This document shows positions 24,601 through 37,190 of a stretch of 64,000 nucleotides of DNA, in pieces (positions within the stretch are counted from its first letter, which is position 1; each line of letters opens with the position of its first letter). The DNA comes from Cacajao melanocephalus (lineage: Eukaryota > Chordata > Mammalia > Primates > Pitheciidae). Under the pieces are notes generated by a model, which was not told the DNA's origin, ran no database searches, and worked only from the letters and a program-made list of their open reading frames with translations. The position numbers and the translations under genes were made by a program. The stretch is taken from assembly GCA_963573385.1 (NCBI GenBank), contig CAUYLG010052173.1, positions 1 to 64,000 of the forward strand. Direction: 5' to 3'.

Positions 24601-26254
24601 AAGGGAGGTGGTGCAGATTCTGCAGTGAGGGCTCGTGGGGCACTTACGTAGCAGGAGTGAGGGCAGAAGGCTGCGCACCAGGCTGAACCTTGGAGGTCAC
24701 GCTAAAGAACAGGCAGGGGTGCCCCTGTGCCCCCAGCTCTACCAGCCAACTTAGTTGGTTTGGACTCTTGGTCCTAAGCCTGGCCTGGGCCCTCAGGGAA
24801 CCTAAGGCTGCCTTTGTGGGACTTTTCAGTGGAGGGGTTTCCCACAGAGTGGACTGGGATTGGCATGGGAATGAACCAAGCCCCATGTTTCCTCCCTCTG
24901 CTTTGTGATAGTCACAGGCAGAGGCTGCCAGCCAGGCTTGATGGAAGAGAGAGGGGCATCAGGTGGGGATTCTCCCCTCCAGTTGCTACCTTGCAGTGTC
25001 TGAGCTGCCCAGGCAGGCACTGCAGGGTGAACAGAGAGGTGATAAGCAAGCCCTTCGCATGCCACTGGTGCCAGGATGGGGCCGTTGGTGCTGAGGGAGG
25101 CCGCGCGCATCCCATCCCAGTCTTGGCTCCTGCCCCAGCTGCTGTTTGTTGTTGCAGTTGGGTGGACAGTAGGTGGTCACAGAAAGAGTGGAGCACAGCG
25201 GAACAAAGGCCAACGAGGAAGGTGCCAAGCGAGTGGTGTAAACATCCAGAGTCAAGCCCTCTGTCCTGGAAATTAACTCCAGCGGGGAAAGGGCATGTCA
25301 TTCGCAGTCGTTCTCAAACAGACCCGCCGCCTGTCAGTGCAGCGTCACCACAGAGCCCCTGTAGGACGGGGCACACCTGAACTGGAATAGCAGTTCAGAA
25401 GAGGCCCATGTGGAGCCTAGAGGGCTTTAGAATAAGAAAGTTTTCAGCAATGCCCTGGGCTGCCTTCTCCATTCGGAGAGCCCACTCCCAGTTTGCGCCT
25501 TCTCTCTGGAATCTCTCTGTCCTAAAATGTCCTTGCCACGTTAGGGGAGAAACTATTGCCGGGTCATTAGCCTTTCCTCTCTGGATTCCTCATGCATTTC
25601 ATGAGTCCCCACTATTTGCCAGGCCCAGGGCTGGAAGCTGCAGTGGCTGCAGCGATGGCTAGACAGCTGGGACTAGTAGAGAGGAAACCCCTGGGCCTGG
25701 GGGAGGATGCGGGGAGGGAGACATTCCTCCTCTCTGACCCTCACACACTTCTCCAGTAAGACATGCTTCTTGAGTTACAAATTGCATCTTTACACTTAAA
25801 ATGAGGTCCTGCATTTTTTTTGCATGTCCACTGATGAGCGTTGCTTTTAGAATTGAGCTGAGTGTTTTAATTAGTCCATCTGTTCCGGGCTGGTGCACAG
25901 CTGTGTGAAGCTGATGGCTGTTGGTGGAGAGGAGGCATGTAAGCAACTGGGGGATACAGCTCCTTGCCTCAGGTGGCTGTTGTACCTGTCCCAACAAAGT
26001 TCCCCAAAACATGACTCCGGTTGTGTAGTCTGTAGTGACCAGTGGGTGTTGGGTAGCCGAGATGCCCTCACTGAGTCCTTTCAGGGCTGGGGAGATGGTC
26101 CCCAACTAACAAGCAGGGCTGTCTGACTGGCTGAGTGCAAGCAGGATGGGGAAGCTGTGAGAGCAGGTCAGGTCTCTAAGGGCTGGCGTAGGGCCCAGGG
26201 GAGCCAAACCTTATAGAGGTAGGGGAGAGAAATATGAGCCAGACAAGGAGCTAA

Positions 26255-26458
26255 TCTAATGTAATGAGTGGTTTCCAAACTTGAGCACACATCAGTATCA
26301 CCTAGAAGGTTGTTCAAATGCAAATCGCTCAAGAATCCCCAGGGTTTCTCATTTAGTGGGTCTGGGATGGGGCTGATCATTTCCATTTCTAACAGGTTCC
26401 TAGATGACGCTCGGTGCTACTGGTTCAGGGACCACATATTGAAATCCATTGTTCTAAC
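26255..26458. repeat. MER5A-type hAT-Charlie fossil
   Basis: GGTTTCCAAACTTGAGCACAC, TCAGTATCACCTAGAAGG, ATTTCTAACAGGTTCCTAG, then GCTACTGGTTCAGGGACCAC; the MER5A order with inverted-repeat-like ends. Confidence 0.75.
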
Positions 26459-26956
26459 AGGCAGGGTACCAAGATGAGATGAGGTTGTACACAAGTGCTT
26501 TGCAAATGGGGAATGGTACCTGACAGGCATTTCTTATTGGAAGAAAGTGTAATATCCCAGATGCCAAGGGAGGGGCTTCTTAAACCACAGCCTTGCCCTG
26601 TCCTTTTGCCTTTTGTCAATACCTGGCCAGATTTCATAACTTCTTCAATATGGTAGCATGTTTTCCTCTTACCTTGGTCAGATAGTATATAGTAGATGGC
26701 CTATGTCAGAGCTCTAGAAACAAAAATCTTGCTTGTCCCACCCCCACAGAGATTCTGAATTAATAATCAGAGGAAGGCCAGGGCATCAATATTTTTAAAA
26801 ACTTGCCTGCTAAATTTAAAGAGCGGCCACAGTTGGAGTTTATTTTCTTATTACCATGGGCTGTCTACCCCCTAAGCTTCTGGGGCACTTCCTTTGTCTG
26901 GATCTGTCTGTGTTGCCACCCTCAAGTCATGACACACCAGCTCCTGTTTGCTTGTC

Positions 26957-26998
26957 TCTTTCTTTTCTTTCTTTCTTTCTTTCTTTTCTTTTTTTTTT
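26957..26998 (+). repeat. (TTTC)n, tail of the following Alu
   Basis: TTTC units running into pure T; the mutated poly(A) tail of the antisense AluS, read as T on +. Confidence 0.9.
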
Positions 26999-27280
<282 letters not shown>

Positions 27281-27478
27281 TGTCTTTCTCGATCAGCCCT
27301 TACATGCTAGTTAGTCATCTTCCTCCAGTTCTCACAGCCCATCTATAGTAAGGCTTTCATCTGCTATTGAGAATTCCAGGTTACCTGGCTTATTTCTTAG
27401 GACACCAGCAGATTTTGCTGTCAACACCTCTGTGAGGCCTTCAGGTAATAAATAGTTCCCGACATTTGTGTCTTTCAG

Positions 27479-27562
27479 TGATGCAGAGAGTAGGAAATTG
27501 TGCAAAAAGATGAAAGTCGACCTGAGCCCAAAGGATAAAAAGGTCGAATTATTCCATTACCA
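27479..27562 (+). CDS. PDIA5: PDIA5 exon 4: N-terminal domain with second structural cysteine
   Basis: 84 bases between a TCTTTCAG acceptor and a CA|GTAAGT donor. It completes G86, encodes residues 87-113 and leaves two bases of Q114. The peptide DAESRKLCKKMKVDLSPK carries C94, which pairs with C85 of exon 3 in the family. In a standard thioredoxin this is the helix before the cis-proline turn; no CxxC is present, so the domain is structural. The length is a multiple of three, so skipping would remove 28 residues without a frame change but would leave C85 unpaired. The exon is separated from exon 5 by only 256 bases, and an antisense AluS ends about 200 bases before its acceptor. Confidence 0.95.
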
Positions 27563-27818
27563 GTAAGTACACATGGGCATTTCCAATTTCCAAGTAAGTG
27601 CTGAACACTTTCATTGGTATTTTCACTGAACAGCAATTTTTAGTTAGATTAATTTTATTTCAGAATGGTTTTCTTCCTGTGTTTACAATTATTTCTTTAA
27701 CAAAAAAATCCTGAACTGCATTCAAAAGCTGAATCTTATTAAGATGCTGCAGGAAACCAAAGGTATGTATCTTCACAACCATTCTTAAAGTTAACACATT
27801 TTTCTCCTCATTTGACAG
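27563..27818 (+). other. PDIA5: PDIA5 intron 4 (256 bases)
   Basis: Short AT-rich intron without recognisable repeats; donor GTAAGT, acceptor TTTGACAG. Its size favours joint recognition of exons 4 and 5. Confidence 0.92.
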
Positions 27819-27864
27819 GGATGGTGCATTTCATACTGAATATAACCGAGCTGTGACATTTAAG
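27819..27864 (+). CDS. PDIA5: PDIA5 exon 5: short exon, end of N-terminal domain
   Basis: 46 bases, the shortest exon seen, after a CTCCTCATTTGACAG acceptor; the donor is AAG|GTAAAT. It completes Q114 and encodes residues 115-129, DGAFHTEYNRAVTFK, ending in phase 0. This is the last strand and start of the final helix of the N-terminal thioredoxin-like domain, the part that in catalytic paralogues follows the cis-proline. It is not a multiple of three, so skipping it alone would shift the frame. Its closeness to exon 4 suggests that the two are defined together by the spliceosome. Confidence 0.95.
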
Positions 27865-30800
27865 GTAAATTTACCTCCCTCGTTCTCAGCAGAGGTGGAG
27901 TCTAAATGGACGCCCGAAGTCTGGCAGGTTTTCTCTCTGAGAAAAGAAAGAGCAGATTGCACAAATAGCTCTTCTAAATGACCTGAGAGATTCTTATCTC
28001 TAGAGCATATGTCAGCAGAATATCTGGAAAAGTTTGTAGCTCTTAACACATAGGATTGACCCAGCTTTGGAGATAAATTTGTGAATGTATCAGCAGTTGT
28101 CCAGTGAGACAGGTGATGTCACCTCTCTCTCTGCCAAAGGCCTGGGTCTCCTTTTGCTATAGCTTCAAAGCCCTCCCCTGATTTCTGTGGTAGTGGCCAC
28201 CCTTAGGCTGAATGGACATACAGCGCCCAGGTTAGCACAGGGTATCACACATGGGCAGCTTGGCACCTTTGGGCTGATGCAGCTTATTCCAAATGAGATA
28301 TGGGTATCACTGAGGAGTTCCCTGCTATCAATTCACTTTAGAAGTAGATGGAAAAGCATAAATGAAAAGAAATAGGAGATTCTGTAATCACAAAGCAGCT
28401 GGCCCAGCCCTTAGTTCTCCTGTACTGCAACTCTCCTCCTTCATGGTCAGCATTCCCTTCCTCCAGCCTGTCTTCTGCTTTCTGGCCCTGCGTTGGCTGA
28501 AGCCATATGTTTCTTCTGGTCCTGATGTGTTTGAACTCACTTCCTAATCCTCGTGTTTCCCAGACTGGGTTGGACCCTGTACTCCTGTCTCTTCATCTGT
28601 CCCTCTTTCTCCATCTGTGTCTCCTTCCATTTTTTCCTATCTGTCCATCTGTCTATGCAGCTGTCAGTGCCCCTCTCCCTCTGCCCTTCCTTCTTTCTCC
28701 CTCTGTCTCTCCCCACCATCTCTCCAGGTCATTTCTTGCTTATCCACTAACACTCATTCTTTTTTTAAGTTGCTACAGCGTTCACCTTATATAGGGACTC
28801 AGCCTGATTACTCATCATCTTAACACCTACTTAGACACTTAGAAAGTTCTTCCAACTAGAATTGCTCAGCCCTTCTTATTCCATGTTAAGACGTCAACCA
28901 AAGTTGTTGGAGAGAACACATGTTCCCCAGGAACGAGGTTTAGTCGGGTGGGGTTGGGGAAGTGCTTATGCAGTGATGGAAAGAGGGCTGGGGTTTTGTT
29001 TTGTGGTTGGAGGCTGTGTATATTTTATGTTTAACTGGGACCTCTGAGGAATCTGTCTTGGGCTCATGGAGCAGGGAGTTCTCAGTGACTATTCAGAACT
29101 GCAGTAGCAGAAAAGGAGCAAGGAGCCCAGGTGGCCCCAGCATGCCACTGGGTGTCTGGGTGGGAGAGGCAGAATCCTGGCCTCGTCCCACTTCTTACAA
29201 AGACCAGGCATTTGAGGTTGGCATTCTCTTGACCTTCCCGTGATTTCTGCATCAACAAGCTGAAGAAGTGGTTGAGCATCGCACAGGCCCAGAGTCTTCA
29301 GTTTCAGATGAAGAGAGGGCACTCTTAGTCCCAGCATCCCCAAGTGGGACTGGGGCAGAGTCCTGGGAGTTCTCCAGGACAGAGGGAAGGTGACAACATG
29401 GTTCCCTGACTGCCAATGGCTTCTGCCTTTTCAGCTTGAGACAGCTGAGATCAGAGCCCACCTCAGTCACTGACTAACTTTCCATTCAGGGTTTCTCCTG
29501 GGACCCTGACTCCAGAGAAATGGAGGAGCCCTCAACAGGAGGGGCCCATGGCCTGCAAGCCCATGTTCTGGCTGTGGTTTTTGTCAGCCCACACGGTTGG
29601 GCAGGAGCCTAGTCACAGGCGCTGTGCCATGGCACCTAGAGAGGTCACAGGCCAGATAAGTGAGGGCTTATTACTTCATCCCATTAACAAAGAACAGGAA
29701 AGTCAAAGTGGGGAACATCCTGTAAGCTGCCCTCTCCTTGTTAGCACATACTCCCCGAATCCTTACTATAGAAGTGGTGAGAGCCAGAGGTGCCACCTGG
29801 CAGTCTGGATTCAGATGATGCACTGATGACCTTGGGGCCTGCTAGCTGTGAGCCAGGATCACAGCTGCGAAGGTGTCCTCAAGGCCAGATGTGGTGTAAG
29901 ACAGTGCCTGGGACTCAGAGCACCCCGAATAGGACAGCTGAGGGTGGACTTCCAGGTGCTGCTCCCCACAGACTTCCCCCCTCCCGAGGTCTTGTCCAGT
30001 TAGATCAACTCGGAGAGAATGTTAGGGATGGGGTTATTCAGTTAAACGAGAATAATCCTCACCTGAAAAACAACGTTGCATGTATGAACATGTCAGTTGT
30101 TACATTAAAAGGCCATTTCTTTCCTTTTTCCATCCACTGCTTTTTTTTTCTTGATGCCAAGGTGCAGATGGGGGAGGGGGCTGGGCATGGGGCCAGGAGC
30201 CCCCCAGAGCAGCAGTGCCTAACTTGTTCTGGGGTCCTGATCCCACTGAGCATCTACTGAACACAGACCTTCTCCCTGAAAAAGTGTGTGTGCATGCCAT
30301 CAAAGTCAACGTTTTCACGTGAGTCTGGGGTTTCACCAACTCCTGAAGTTTCTTGTGCACCCTAAATTGAGAGCTCCTGCACCGGGTATTTCTGGAACCC
30401 CAGGCAGTGGGTGCCTACCAGCATCTTTTTCACATGGCCTGGTGGACAGGTGCCTCTGCAGCTGTAGGTGAGAGCAGGTGTCAGGAAGACCCTGACATTT
30501 CCATAATTCCTTATGTTGTCATGGCGAAGCCTTGACAAGGGACCGAGAAAGGGTGGATCCACCTTTTGCTGCGGCAGAAATGGCTATTCTCTCGCCAGGA
30601 GGTGTTTCACAGCTCCACTTGGACAGGCAGGAAGCACTACCTGAATGAAATTCTATGAAGTCTTGGCTGTCTCCCATTTTCCCATAGTAGTTCTTTCCAA
30701 ATAGAGTTTCCAGAGATAATAAGCCTTACTAAGGTCCTCTCTGTATGTGACCAGTGGAGGCACACCCTTACTATTATAGAAGAGTACTTTCCTTTCTCAC

Positions 30801-31169
30801 CTCAGGCCTCCCCATCTCCTAACACACACACACACACACACAGACACAGACACACACACACACACACACATACAGACACACAGAGACACACACACACTCA
30901 CATACTTAGGCCTCCCCATCTTCCAACACACACACACACACACACACACACACTCAGGTCTCCCTATATCCTAACACACACACACACACACACACACACA
31001 CTCAGATCTCCCTATATCCTAACACACACACACACACACACACACACGCATTCTCAGGCCTTCCCATCTCCCAAAACACACACACATACACACACACACA
31101 CGCACACACACTCTCTCAGGCCTTCCCATCTCCCAAAACACGCACACACATTCAGGCCTCCTGTCTCCC

Positions 31170-31216
<47 letters not shown>

Positions 31217-32193
31217 AGTTCAGCATCTGCTCACTGGAGCATGGTCAAAGTGGACAGAAGTAACAGTCTGGCTGGGATGGGGTGCCTGTTCTGGCTCTCA
31301 CAGACTTTGAGCACTGTCTCTCAGAGTGACTGAGGGGAAAGGGAGTGCTGCTTCTGCCCTGGACCAGTGAGAGTGGCAGGGGGTATGGATGAGGGTGGAA
31401 GGACAGTGCCCTTCATCCCTGCCCCTGTGCATCTTCCCCAAAGCGAGTGGAGATTTGAGTCATTGTATACATAACAAGAGCCAGTGAAGCCCTTTATCTG
31501 TAAGGACTTTGTCAGATCTTCAATCCAGGCAGTCCAGAAGAGGGGCCCTCAGGAAGACAAATACAGCAACAAGCGTGAGGCCACATTGGTGACCACCCTG
31601 CCCTGGGGGCTTCCCAGCCTGGACCCCGCTCATTCATATACAGTGAAGGATAATCAGGATTTAATCCACTCCAAAACCACTTTAGATCATGAAATACCAA
31701 GCAGATTGTAAGTAGGTGTGATTATCTGCTTATGAGATAACAGTTTTAGTGGCTGCAGGTGTGTGGAAATGTCTCCTTTGGACAAGACTGAGACCATTAT
31801 TCCATTAGTCAGAAGGACTTCTTGGAGGAGGTGAGGTTTAGTAGAAGCACCAGTGTGTCTCTGGTTTGAATAAGGCAACTCATTGTCTCAAATTTTCTCT
31901 TTTCTCTCCATGAAGATGCATAGTAGATATGGACCACCTGACTGGAGTGAGCAAGGTGTTTTGTGATTGGAAAAGCCTAGCGGGAGTGGTGGAGGTGCAT
32001 TTTTGGGGCACTTAGCCATGATGTCAGTGGACAGTGGAAATAGCACATTCTCCAAGCTTATGCTCCATGCAGTCCTGAGCTAGGCATCTGGTGTGCCCAG
32101 CTCACCAGGCAGGGAAACAGGACAGATCCCTGATTCTCCCACCTCCCTCTTTTCAGGGCTAAAATGCATTTTCTCTTTTCTTTTTTTCGCCAG
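27865..32193 (+). other. PDIA5: PDIA5 intron 5 (4329 bases)
   Basis: No Alu. The main feature is the compound CA-rich VNTR at 30.8-31.2 kb. A pyrimidine-rich TCTG/CCTC-like stretch occurs at 28.55-28.75 kb (many CTGTC and CCCTC blocks, a decayed simple repeat). The rest (27.9-28.5, 28.9-30.7, 31.2-32.19 kb) looks unique. Confidence 0.9.
30800..31215 (+). repeat. Compound VNTR: seven units with CA cores
   Basis: A spacer of about 22 bases (CTCAGGCCTCCCCATCTCC and variants, ending CCTAA or CCAAA) occurs at about 30800, 30906, 30955, 31001, 31053, 31115 and 31151, each followed by a (CA)n run with occasional GA, TA or GC changes. It ends CTCAGTTCAGC at 31214. Spacers 3 and 4 share TCTCCCTATATCC, and spacers 5 and 6 share CCTTCCCATCTCCCAAAA, showing stepwise unit duplication. 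Confidence 0.93.
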
Positions 32194-32286
32194 TCCATAG
32201 TGGCCTTTTTGAAGGATCCCAAAGGGCCTCCACTGTGGGAGGAAGATCCTGGAGCCAAAGATGTTGTCCACATTGACAGTGAAAAG
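32194..32286 (+). CDS. PDIA5: PDIA5 exon 6: linker between N-terminal and first catalytic domain
   Basis: 93 bases, phase 0 at both ends, after a pyrimidine-rich TTTTTTTCGCCAG acceptor; the donor is AAG|GTAATG. It encodes residues 130-160: SIVAFLKDPKGPPLWEEDP, then GAKDVVHIDSEK. The first part closes the N-terminal domain. The proline- and acid-rich PKGPPLWEEDPGA is a linker, and VVHIDSEK is the first strand of the first catalytic domain. Human has L where this sequence has I in VVHID, as I recall it. Because it is a symmetrical 31-codon exon, it could be skipped without breaking the frame, though this would remove a strand of the catalytic fold. Confidence 0.95.
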
Positions 32287-32840
32287 GTAATGTATTCCCC
32301 ATCAGTTCCGATGGATGCTGGAAGCTTGCCTGGTACCAGGGCCTCCCAAGGAGAGGAACCCAACCAACTGAGAAATGGGAATATTCCAGGATCACTTGGA
32401 CTTTCCTCCAGGGAAGCTAGGCCAGGACCCTAATATTTGATTCCCCTTCCCAGCTCCATGTTGTAACCAGTAGAGATCACAAGTTACCTGAGAATTTTCT
32501 CCATTCTTCGCCTTCCTTATTTAATGTATTTGAACATGTTTAGATTTTCCATACGTGTATATAGATTTAAATGTTCTTTCTCTGTCATGTAATCCAGATG
32601 TTGCTAGGATTCACTTTACATTTTGTTTTCTGTTTTTGTTTTTTTTTTTAAAGAATAATCTTAGAGATTTGGGTTAGATTTCCAGAGACTTGAGGCAGAT
32701 CTCTACAATTCTGGATCACTCTATAGCTTTGAACCAATTATTTACCCTCTTACGCTTCAAGTTCCAAATTTGACCAGTGGTGGAGGTAAATGATAGTCTT
32801 TTTTAGTTCTTGAGTATTTAACAAAAGTTGTGACAGACCG

Positions 32841-32968
32841 GTTGCCATAGGTGGCATGTGCCTGTGGTCCTAGCTACTCGGGGCTGAGGCAGGAGGATTG
32901 CTTGAGCCCAGGAGTTCAAGAGTAGCCTGGTCAACATAGCAAGACCCCATCTCTAGAATAATAAAGAG
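32841..32968 (+). repeat. Alu monomer (FRAM/FLAM-like)
   Basis: GCCTGTGGTCCTAGCTACTC, TTGCTTGAGCCCAGGAGTTC and CAACATAGCAAGACCCCATC; a monomer-sized element with right-arm-like 5' sequence and left-arm 3' sequence. Confidence 0.7.
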
Positions 32969-33235
32969 TGCAAAAGCTGTGACACACATTGCCCCTCCAT
33001 CCACAGCCTGCCCACCTGACCTGAATGTGCATCTTTAGCCATGTGCATCCATGTTTGTATGATGCCTTCACTTAGGATGGGCAAGAACTTCTCTGTAGTA
33101 GTTCAGGTGGTCTATGAGGCAAGCAGTGCTTTTTGTAGATGGAGGGAGAAGGTTCATTCCTATCTTGATAAAATAAAACATAGGTTTTGTCTTTCTCTTC
33201 CTTCTCTCCCTTTTCCTTTAAAATTGTTGACTCTT

Positions 33236-33531
33236 TTTTTGTTTTTAGAGTCAGGGTCTCACTGTCACCCAGGCTGGAAGAGTACAGTGGTGTGATCATA
33301 GTTCACTGTAACCTTGAATTCCTGGGCTCAAGCGATCCTCCTGCTTCAGCCTCTTGAGTAAGTGGGACTACAGGCGCATGCCACCATGCCTGGCTAGTTT
33401 TTAAATTTTTTGTAGTGATGGGCTGTCTCTGTGTTGCCCAAGCTGGTCTTGAACTCCTGGCCTCAAGCAGTCCTCCTGCCTCAACCTCCCAACGTGCCGA
33501 GATTACAGGCATGAGCATCTGTAACTGGCCT
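33236..33531 (-). repeat. AluJ, antisense
   Basis: GTCAGGGTCTCACTGTCACC, GGGCTCAAGCGATCCTCCTG, and a right arm ending ATTACAGGCATGAGC. Confidence 0.9.
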
Positions 33532-33657
33532 ATTGACTGTACTCTTAATGCTTGTTAGCCCAAAAGAAAATGATGGCTTTTTTTCAACCTTCTGGAGGAA
33601 GGTAAAATGTGTAATCATTGTGTGCCAACCAAGTGGGTCAGTGGTGATTCAAATTAA

Positions 33658-34006
<349 letters not shown>

Positions 34007-34734
34007 TCAAGGAAGTCTTTTAGAAAAGCATGTGGGGGCAGGGAAAGAGGGGCAAGTACCAGGAGAGAGTGGCACATGTACCAAGAGCCATGGAAATACA
34101 AACAGCCTAAACAGAGTGCTGCTCCTGTGATAATGAATGTTTACAGCTTCTCTGGAAAGTGATTGCCTGGTGCCTTCCTCCCCAAATACCATGTCCTGAA
34201 CTTCCTAAGGTTGTTCTTCTGTAACTGTAGGAATATTAAGCAGAAATAGTTCTTTCACACCTGTAGGGAATCCTCTCATTCTGATTTGTGCTCTTTTCTC
34301 TCCTATGGAAGTAAGAGGTATAGCTGCTTTTCTGCTAATAGAATGTCCGCATAAATAATGAAAAGTTCCAAATTCAAGTTTGAATTGCTGATTCAATTTG
34401 TAGGCTTGGAATTTCATACTTTGTGAAGGTAATTAAGCATCTTTGAGTGTAATGTCTGTTACTACTCAAGATATGAAACCAAATTGCTGTAGGCTCAAGA
34501 AAATCTTCTCTTCTCAGATCTTTTACTAGCTTTTACTAGCTTTTATCTCCAGAAATCTCAAAAGATAATTTTAGAACTGTTTGTATCCTGTACCCCTAGT
34601 TAGGGGTAAATATCTTGGTTACTAATTTTGTTTGAAAATTAGTCCCTTAACCCTCTAATTATGTAAAGAAGGGTAAACTTTTCCAGAATTTATTCTAAAA
34701 TGTTTTGGATAGCCACAAAAATTTAATCTTTTTT

Positions 34735-35165
34735 TATCTAACTGAAAAATTTTGAGTTAATGCACATTCATTGTTGAAAATTTAGAAAATACATCTTTAG
34801 CATAAGGAAAAAAAACAAATCACCCACACCTTTTCATTGAGAGAGATGCCTGCTGATATTTTTGTAATCTTCCAGGCTTTCAAGGTAATATGTACATTAT
34901 GTTTTTCACTCACAAAGATGTCATTACATTTAATATGCTGTTTTGTGACTTGCTTCCCACCCCCACAGTGCACTGTGCACATCTGATTGTGACATTAAAC
35001 ACCTTCTTCTTCGGTTTTAATGATGCAGTGGTATCCCATTGTGCAGGATGTACCATCATTTATGTACCTAATGCCTTCTTGCTGCCAGAAAGCTGCATTT
35101 TTGAAATTTTCTTATTTTCCTTATTATTCAAAAGAGAAAACCCTCTCATTTTCTTCTGTGAAAAG
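34735..35165 (+). repeat. Old L1M 3' fragment
   Basis: TTGTGACTTGCTTCCCACCC, TGATGCAGTGGTATCCCATT, TACCATCATTTATGTACC, in L1M 3' order. Confidence 0.5.
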
Positions 35166-36042
35166 TGGTTGAGCAGCTTAATCAAAATATGCTCTATCAT
35201 CGTGCTTCACTGCAGTCCTTGATAGAGTTGCTTTTTCCCATCCATCATTGGCTCTCGTTGGAAGAAAAGTCTCTCCACCCTGCTCACACACTCAAGTCTA
35301 CATGAGCACTGTGTGGCCATTTGTCTTTTTGCCTTTATTGTGTGCAGCTAACAAATCATTATGTACTGCTTAATAATATGCCCGGCACTGTTCTAAGGGT
35401 TTTACAAATCCATTTTGCCTGTAACCTCCTGGAGGGTGGAGCAGGCCCCCTCCTCTGCCCTGTGTGCTCCGTGGACTCCTGGGGGCCAGGATGTTGGTGG
35501 CAGGGCTGGAGCCTGGGAAGAGATTAGCAAGAGATTAGCCAGTATGGGTTAACCCCTCTTCCCACAATGAGCAGATCCCCATCTGGCCAAGCTGGGCACA
35601 CATGAAAACAACCACCCGCCCCACAACAAAACAGCTGTGTAAGTCACAGGAAGGGGCAGCCTATTCGACAGCATCATGGAACAAAAACTGCTCTTTGCCG
35701 TCTTTGAACTGTTCAGGTGGAGCTGAAAGGAAAGCCAGCAGCCTGGTCTTCACGACTCCCTCTCACCAGGTGGCCAAAGCCATTTGTTAGCTTGGGGTCT
35801 CAGTGTTCCCATCTGCAATAGGCAAGGGTGGTCTCTAGTACGTTATCTCTGAGGTTCCTCCAGCTCCTGACCTGCCTCGGCTCTACCCCCACCCGCAAGT
35901 CTGCCACCAGCCTGTGCTTTCTGAAGTGCTCACCCCTGCTCCTCTCCCCATCCCCACCCGTCTGGATGCAGGAGGGGTGGGGAAGGGGTCTCATCCTATT
36001 GTGCTGTGTGTGAGCTGCTGGTATTCTCTTTTTGTGCCTCAG

Positions 36043-36103
36043 GACTTCAGACGGCTCCTGAAGAAGGAAGAGAAGCCGCTCCTGGTCATGTTTTATGCCC
36101 CCT
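36043..36103 (+). CDS. PDIA5: PDIA5 exon 7: first catalytic domain up to the CxxC
   Basis: 61 bases from a TTTTTGTGCCTCAG acceptor to a T|GTGAGT donor. It encodes residues 161-180 and the first base of W181. DFRRLLKKEEKPLLV is the first helix and turn, and VMFYAP is the central strand that leads into the active site of thioredoxin-type oxidoreductases. The intron splits the tryptophan codon just before the CxxC; the second catalytic domain is split at the same place after exon 11, which points to domain duplication with conserved intron placement. Retention of intron 7 would add C and E and then stop, deleting the active site. Human has I for V175, as I recall it. Confidence 0.96.
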
Positions 36104-36153
36104 GTGAGTGAACTTTCTCCCTTGGGCCACAGCTAGTTGTTTAGTGTCTTTGT

Positions 36154-36173
36154 GGGCGGGAGGCGGGTAGGGG
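36154..36173 (+). promoter_or_regulatory. G-quadruplex motif after exon 7 donor
   Basis: Four G runs of 3, 3, 3 and 4 with loops of 1, 4 and 2 bases, 51 bases after the exon 7 end. More G runs follow to 36205. On the coding strand, so present in the pre-mRNA; G runs near donors often bind hnRNP H/F. Confidence 0.55.
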
Positions 36174-36649
36174 TTGCAGGCGGGGTTGCGGGGGACTGGC
36201 CCGGGTCCCTCGCTTAGAACATTGACTCTCATCTCTCCATCTGTGCCTCTTTTCCTTCATCTTTGCCTTTTCATCTGGGTCCTCCCCTCCTGCTGTCTGC
36301 CCTGCACTCTGTCTCCACTAGAATGTGTGTCTTTCAGCCCTCTTTATCCGGAGCTCCACCCAGTCTGGTGAGCTCCACCTTCCCCAGCCATGTCCCGTTT
36401 CCTGCTGGTGGTGCCATGCCTTGGTGCAGGTCACCCTGTGGCTGTTCTGCCACCGCTCAGGCATGGCATCATGGTGCAGAGCCTGGCCTGCCTCTAGGGG
36501 CAGCAGCTCATCCAGCTCTAGCTCCTGCATCCTCTGCTGGTACCACCTGGGAGGAGCAGGGGACCAGGAGCAGAGAGAAATGGGTTCCAGGATTTGGGCT
36601 TAGTCCCTGTATGAGGCAGGAGGATGTGGGAGATAGCAGGAGGATCTTT

Positions 36650-36775
36650 GAGATGACAGCCTGAACACATGGATTCAAATCCCAGCTGTGCCACCAGCGA
36701 GCCGGGTGAGCTTGACCAAGTCCTTCGCCTCACTAGGCCTCAGTTTCTCCATCTGTAAGAGAAGGGACTGGATCA
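36650..36775 (+). repeat. MIR fragment
   Basis: TTCAAATCCCAGCTGTGCC, GGCCTCAGTTTCTCCATCTG. Confidence 0.8.
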
Positions 36776-36780
36776 CAACA

Positions 36781-36990
36781 GTAGCTTTCAAACTTTTTGA
36801 CGGAATTTCACAGAATTAAAATGTTTTATATTGCAACCCTGTACTAGAAGTATATATAAATTATATGCAAATAAGCTGAAACAAAAGTTTCACAGAACCA
36901 CACTTGCCCTTACTATTGCCATCTGTTGTTTACCAGATGTAATGCCCACTATTTTCTGTTCTGTTTTATTTAAAAATTAACGGTTATTTC
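36781..36990. repeat. hAT-like DNA transposon remnant
   Basis: TAGCTTTCAAACTTTTTGAC and AAACAAAAGTTTCACAGAAC match a common mammalian hAT-type repeat; family not certain. Confidence 0.5.
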
Positions 36991-37007
36991 TACTGCTTCA
37001 TAACCCT

Positions 37008-37190
37008 CTGACAAAGGGTCAGCAAATTATGGCCCACAGGCCAGCTGCCTTGTTTTGTAAACGTTTATTGGAACCCAGCCATGGCTATACATTGGCTAGC
37101 AACAGAGTTCAGTGCTTGTGACAGAGACAGTGTGGCCTGCAAAGCCTCAAATACTCACTGTCTGGGCACCTCCATGGTCTAATGGGTCCC
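37008..37190. repeat. hAT-Charlie-like repeat
   Basis: GGTCAGCAAATTATGGCCCA, TTTATTGGAACCCAGCCA, GTGGCCTGCAAAGCC; a recognised mammalian repeat pattern, exact family unsure. Confidence 0.65.

Noticed and set aside
31019..31210. Cysteine-valine repeat open frame on -
   Set aside because: Pure translation of the CA/GT repeat.
30800..31215. CRISPR-like pattern of regular spacers and repeats
   Set aside because: The regular units are a CA-based VNTR in a primate intron; the variable parts are simple repeats, not unique spacers.
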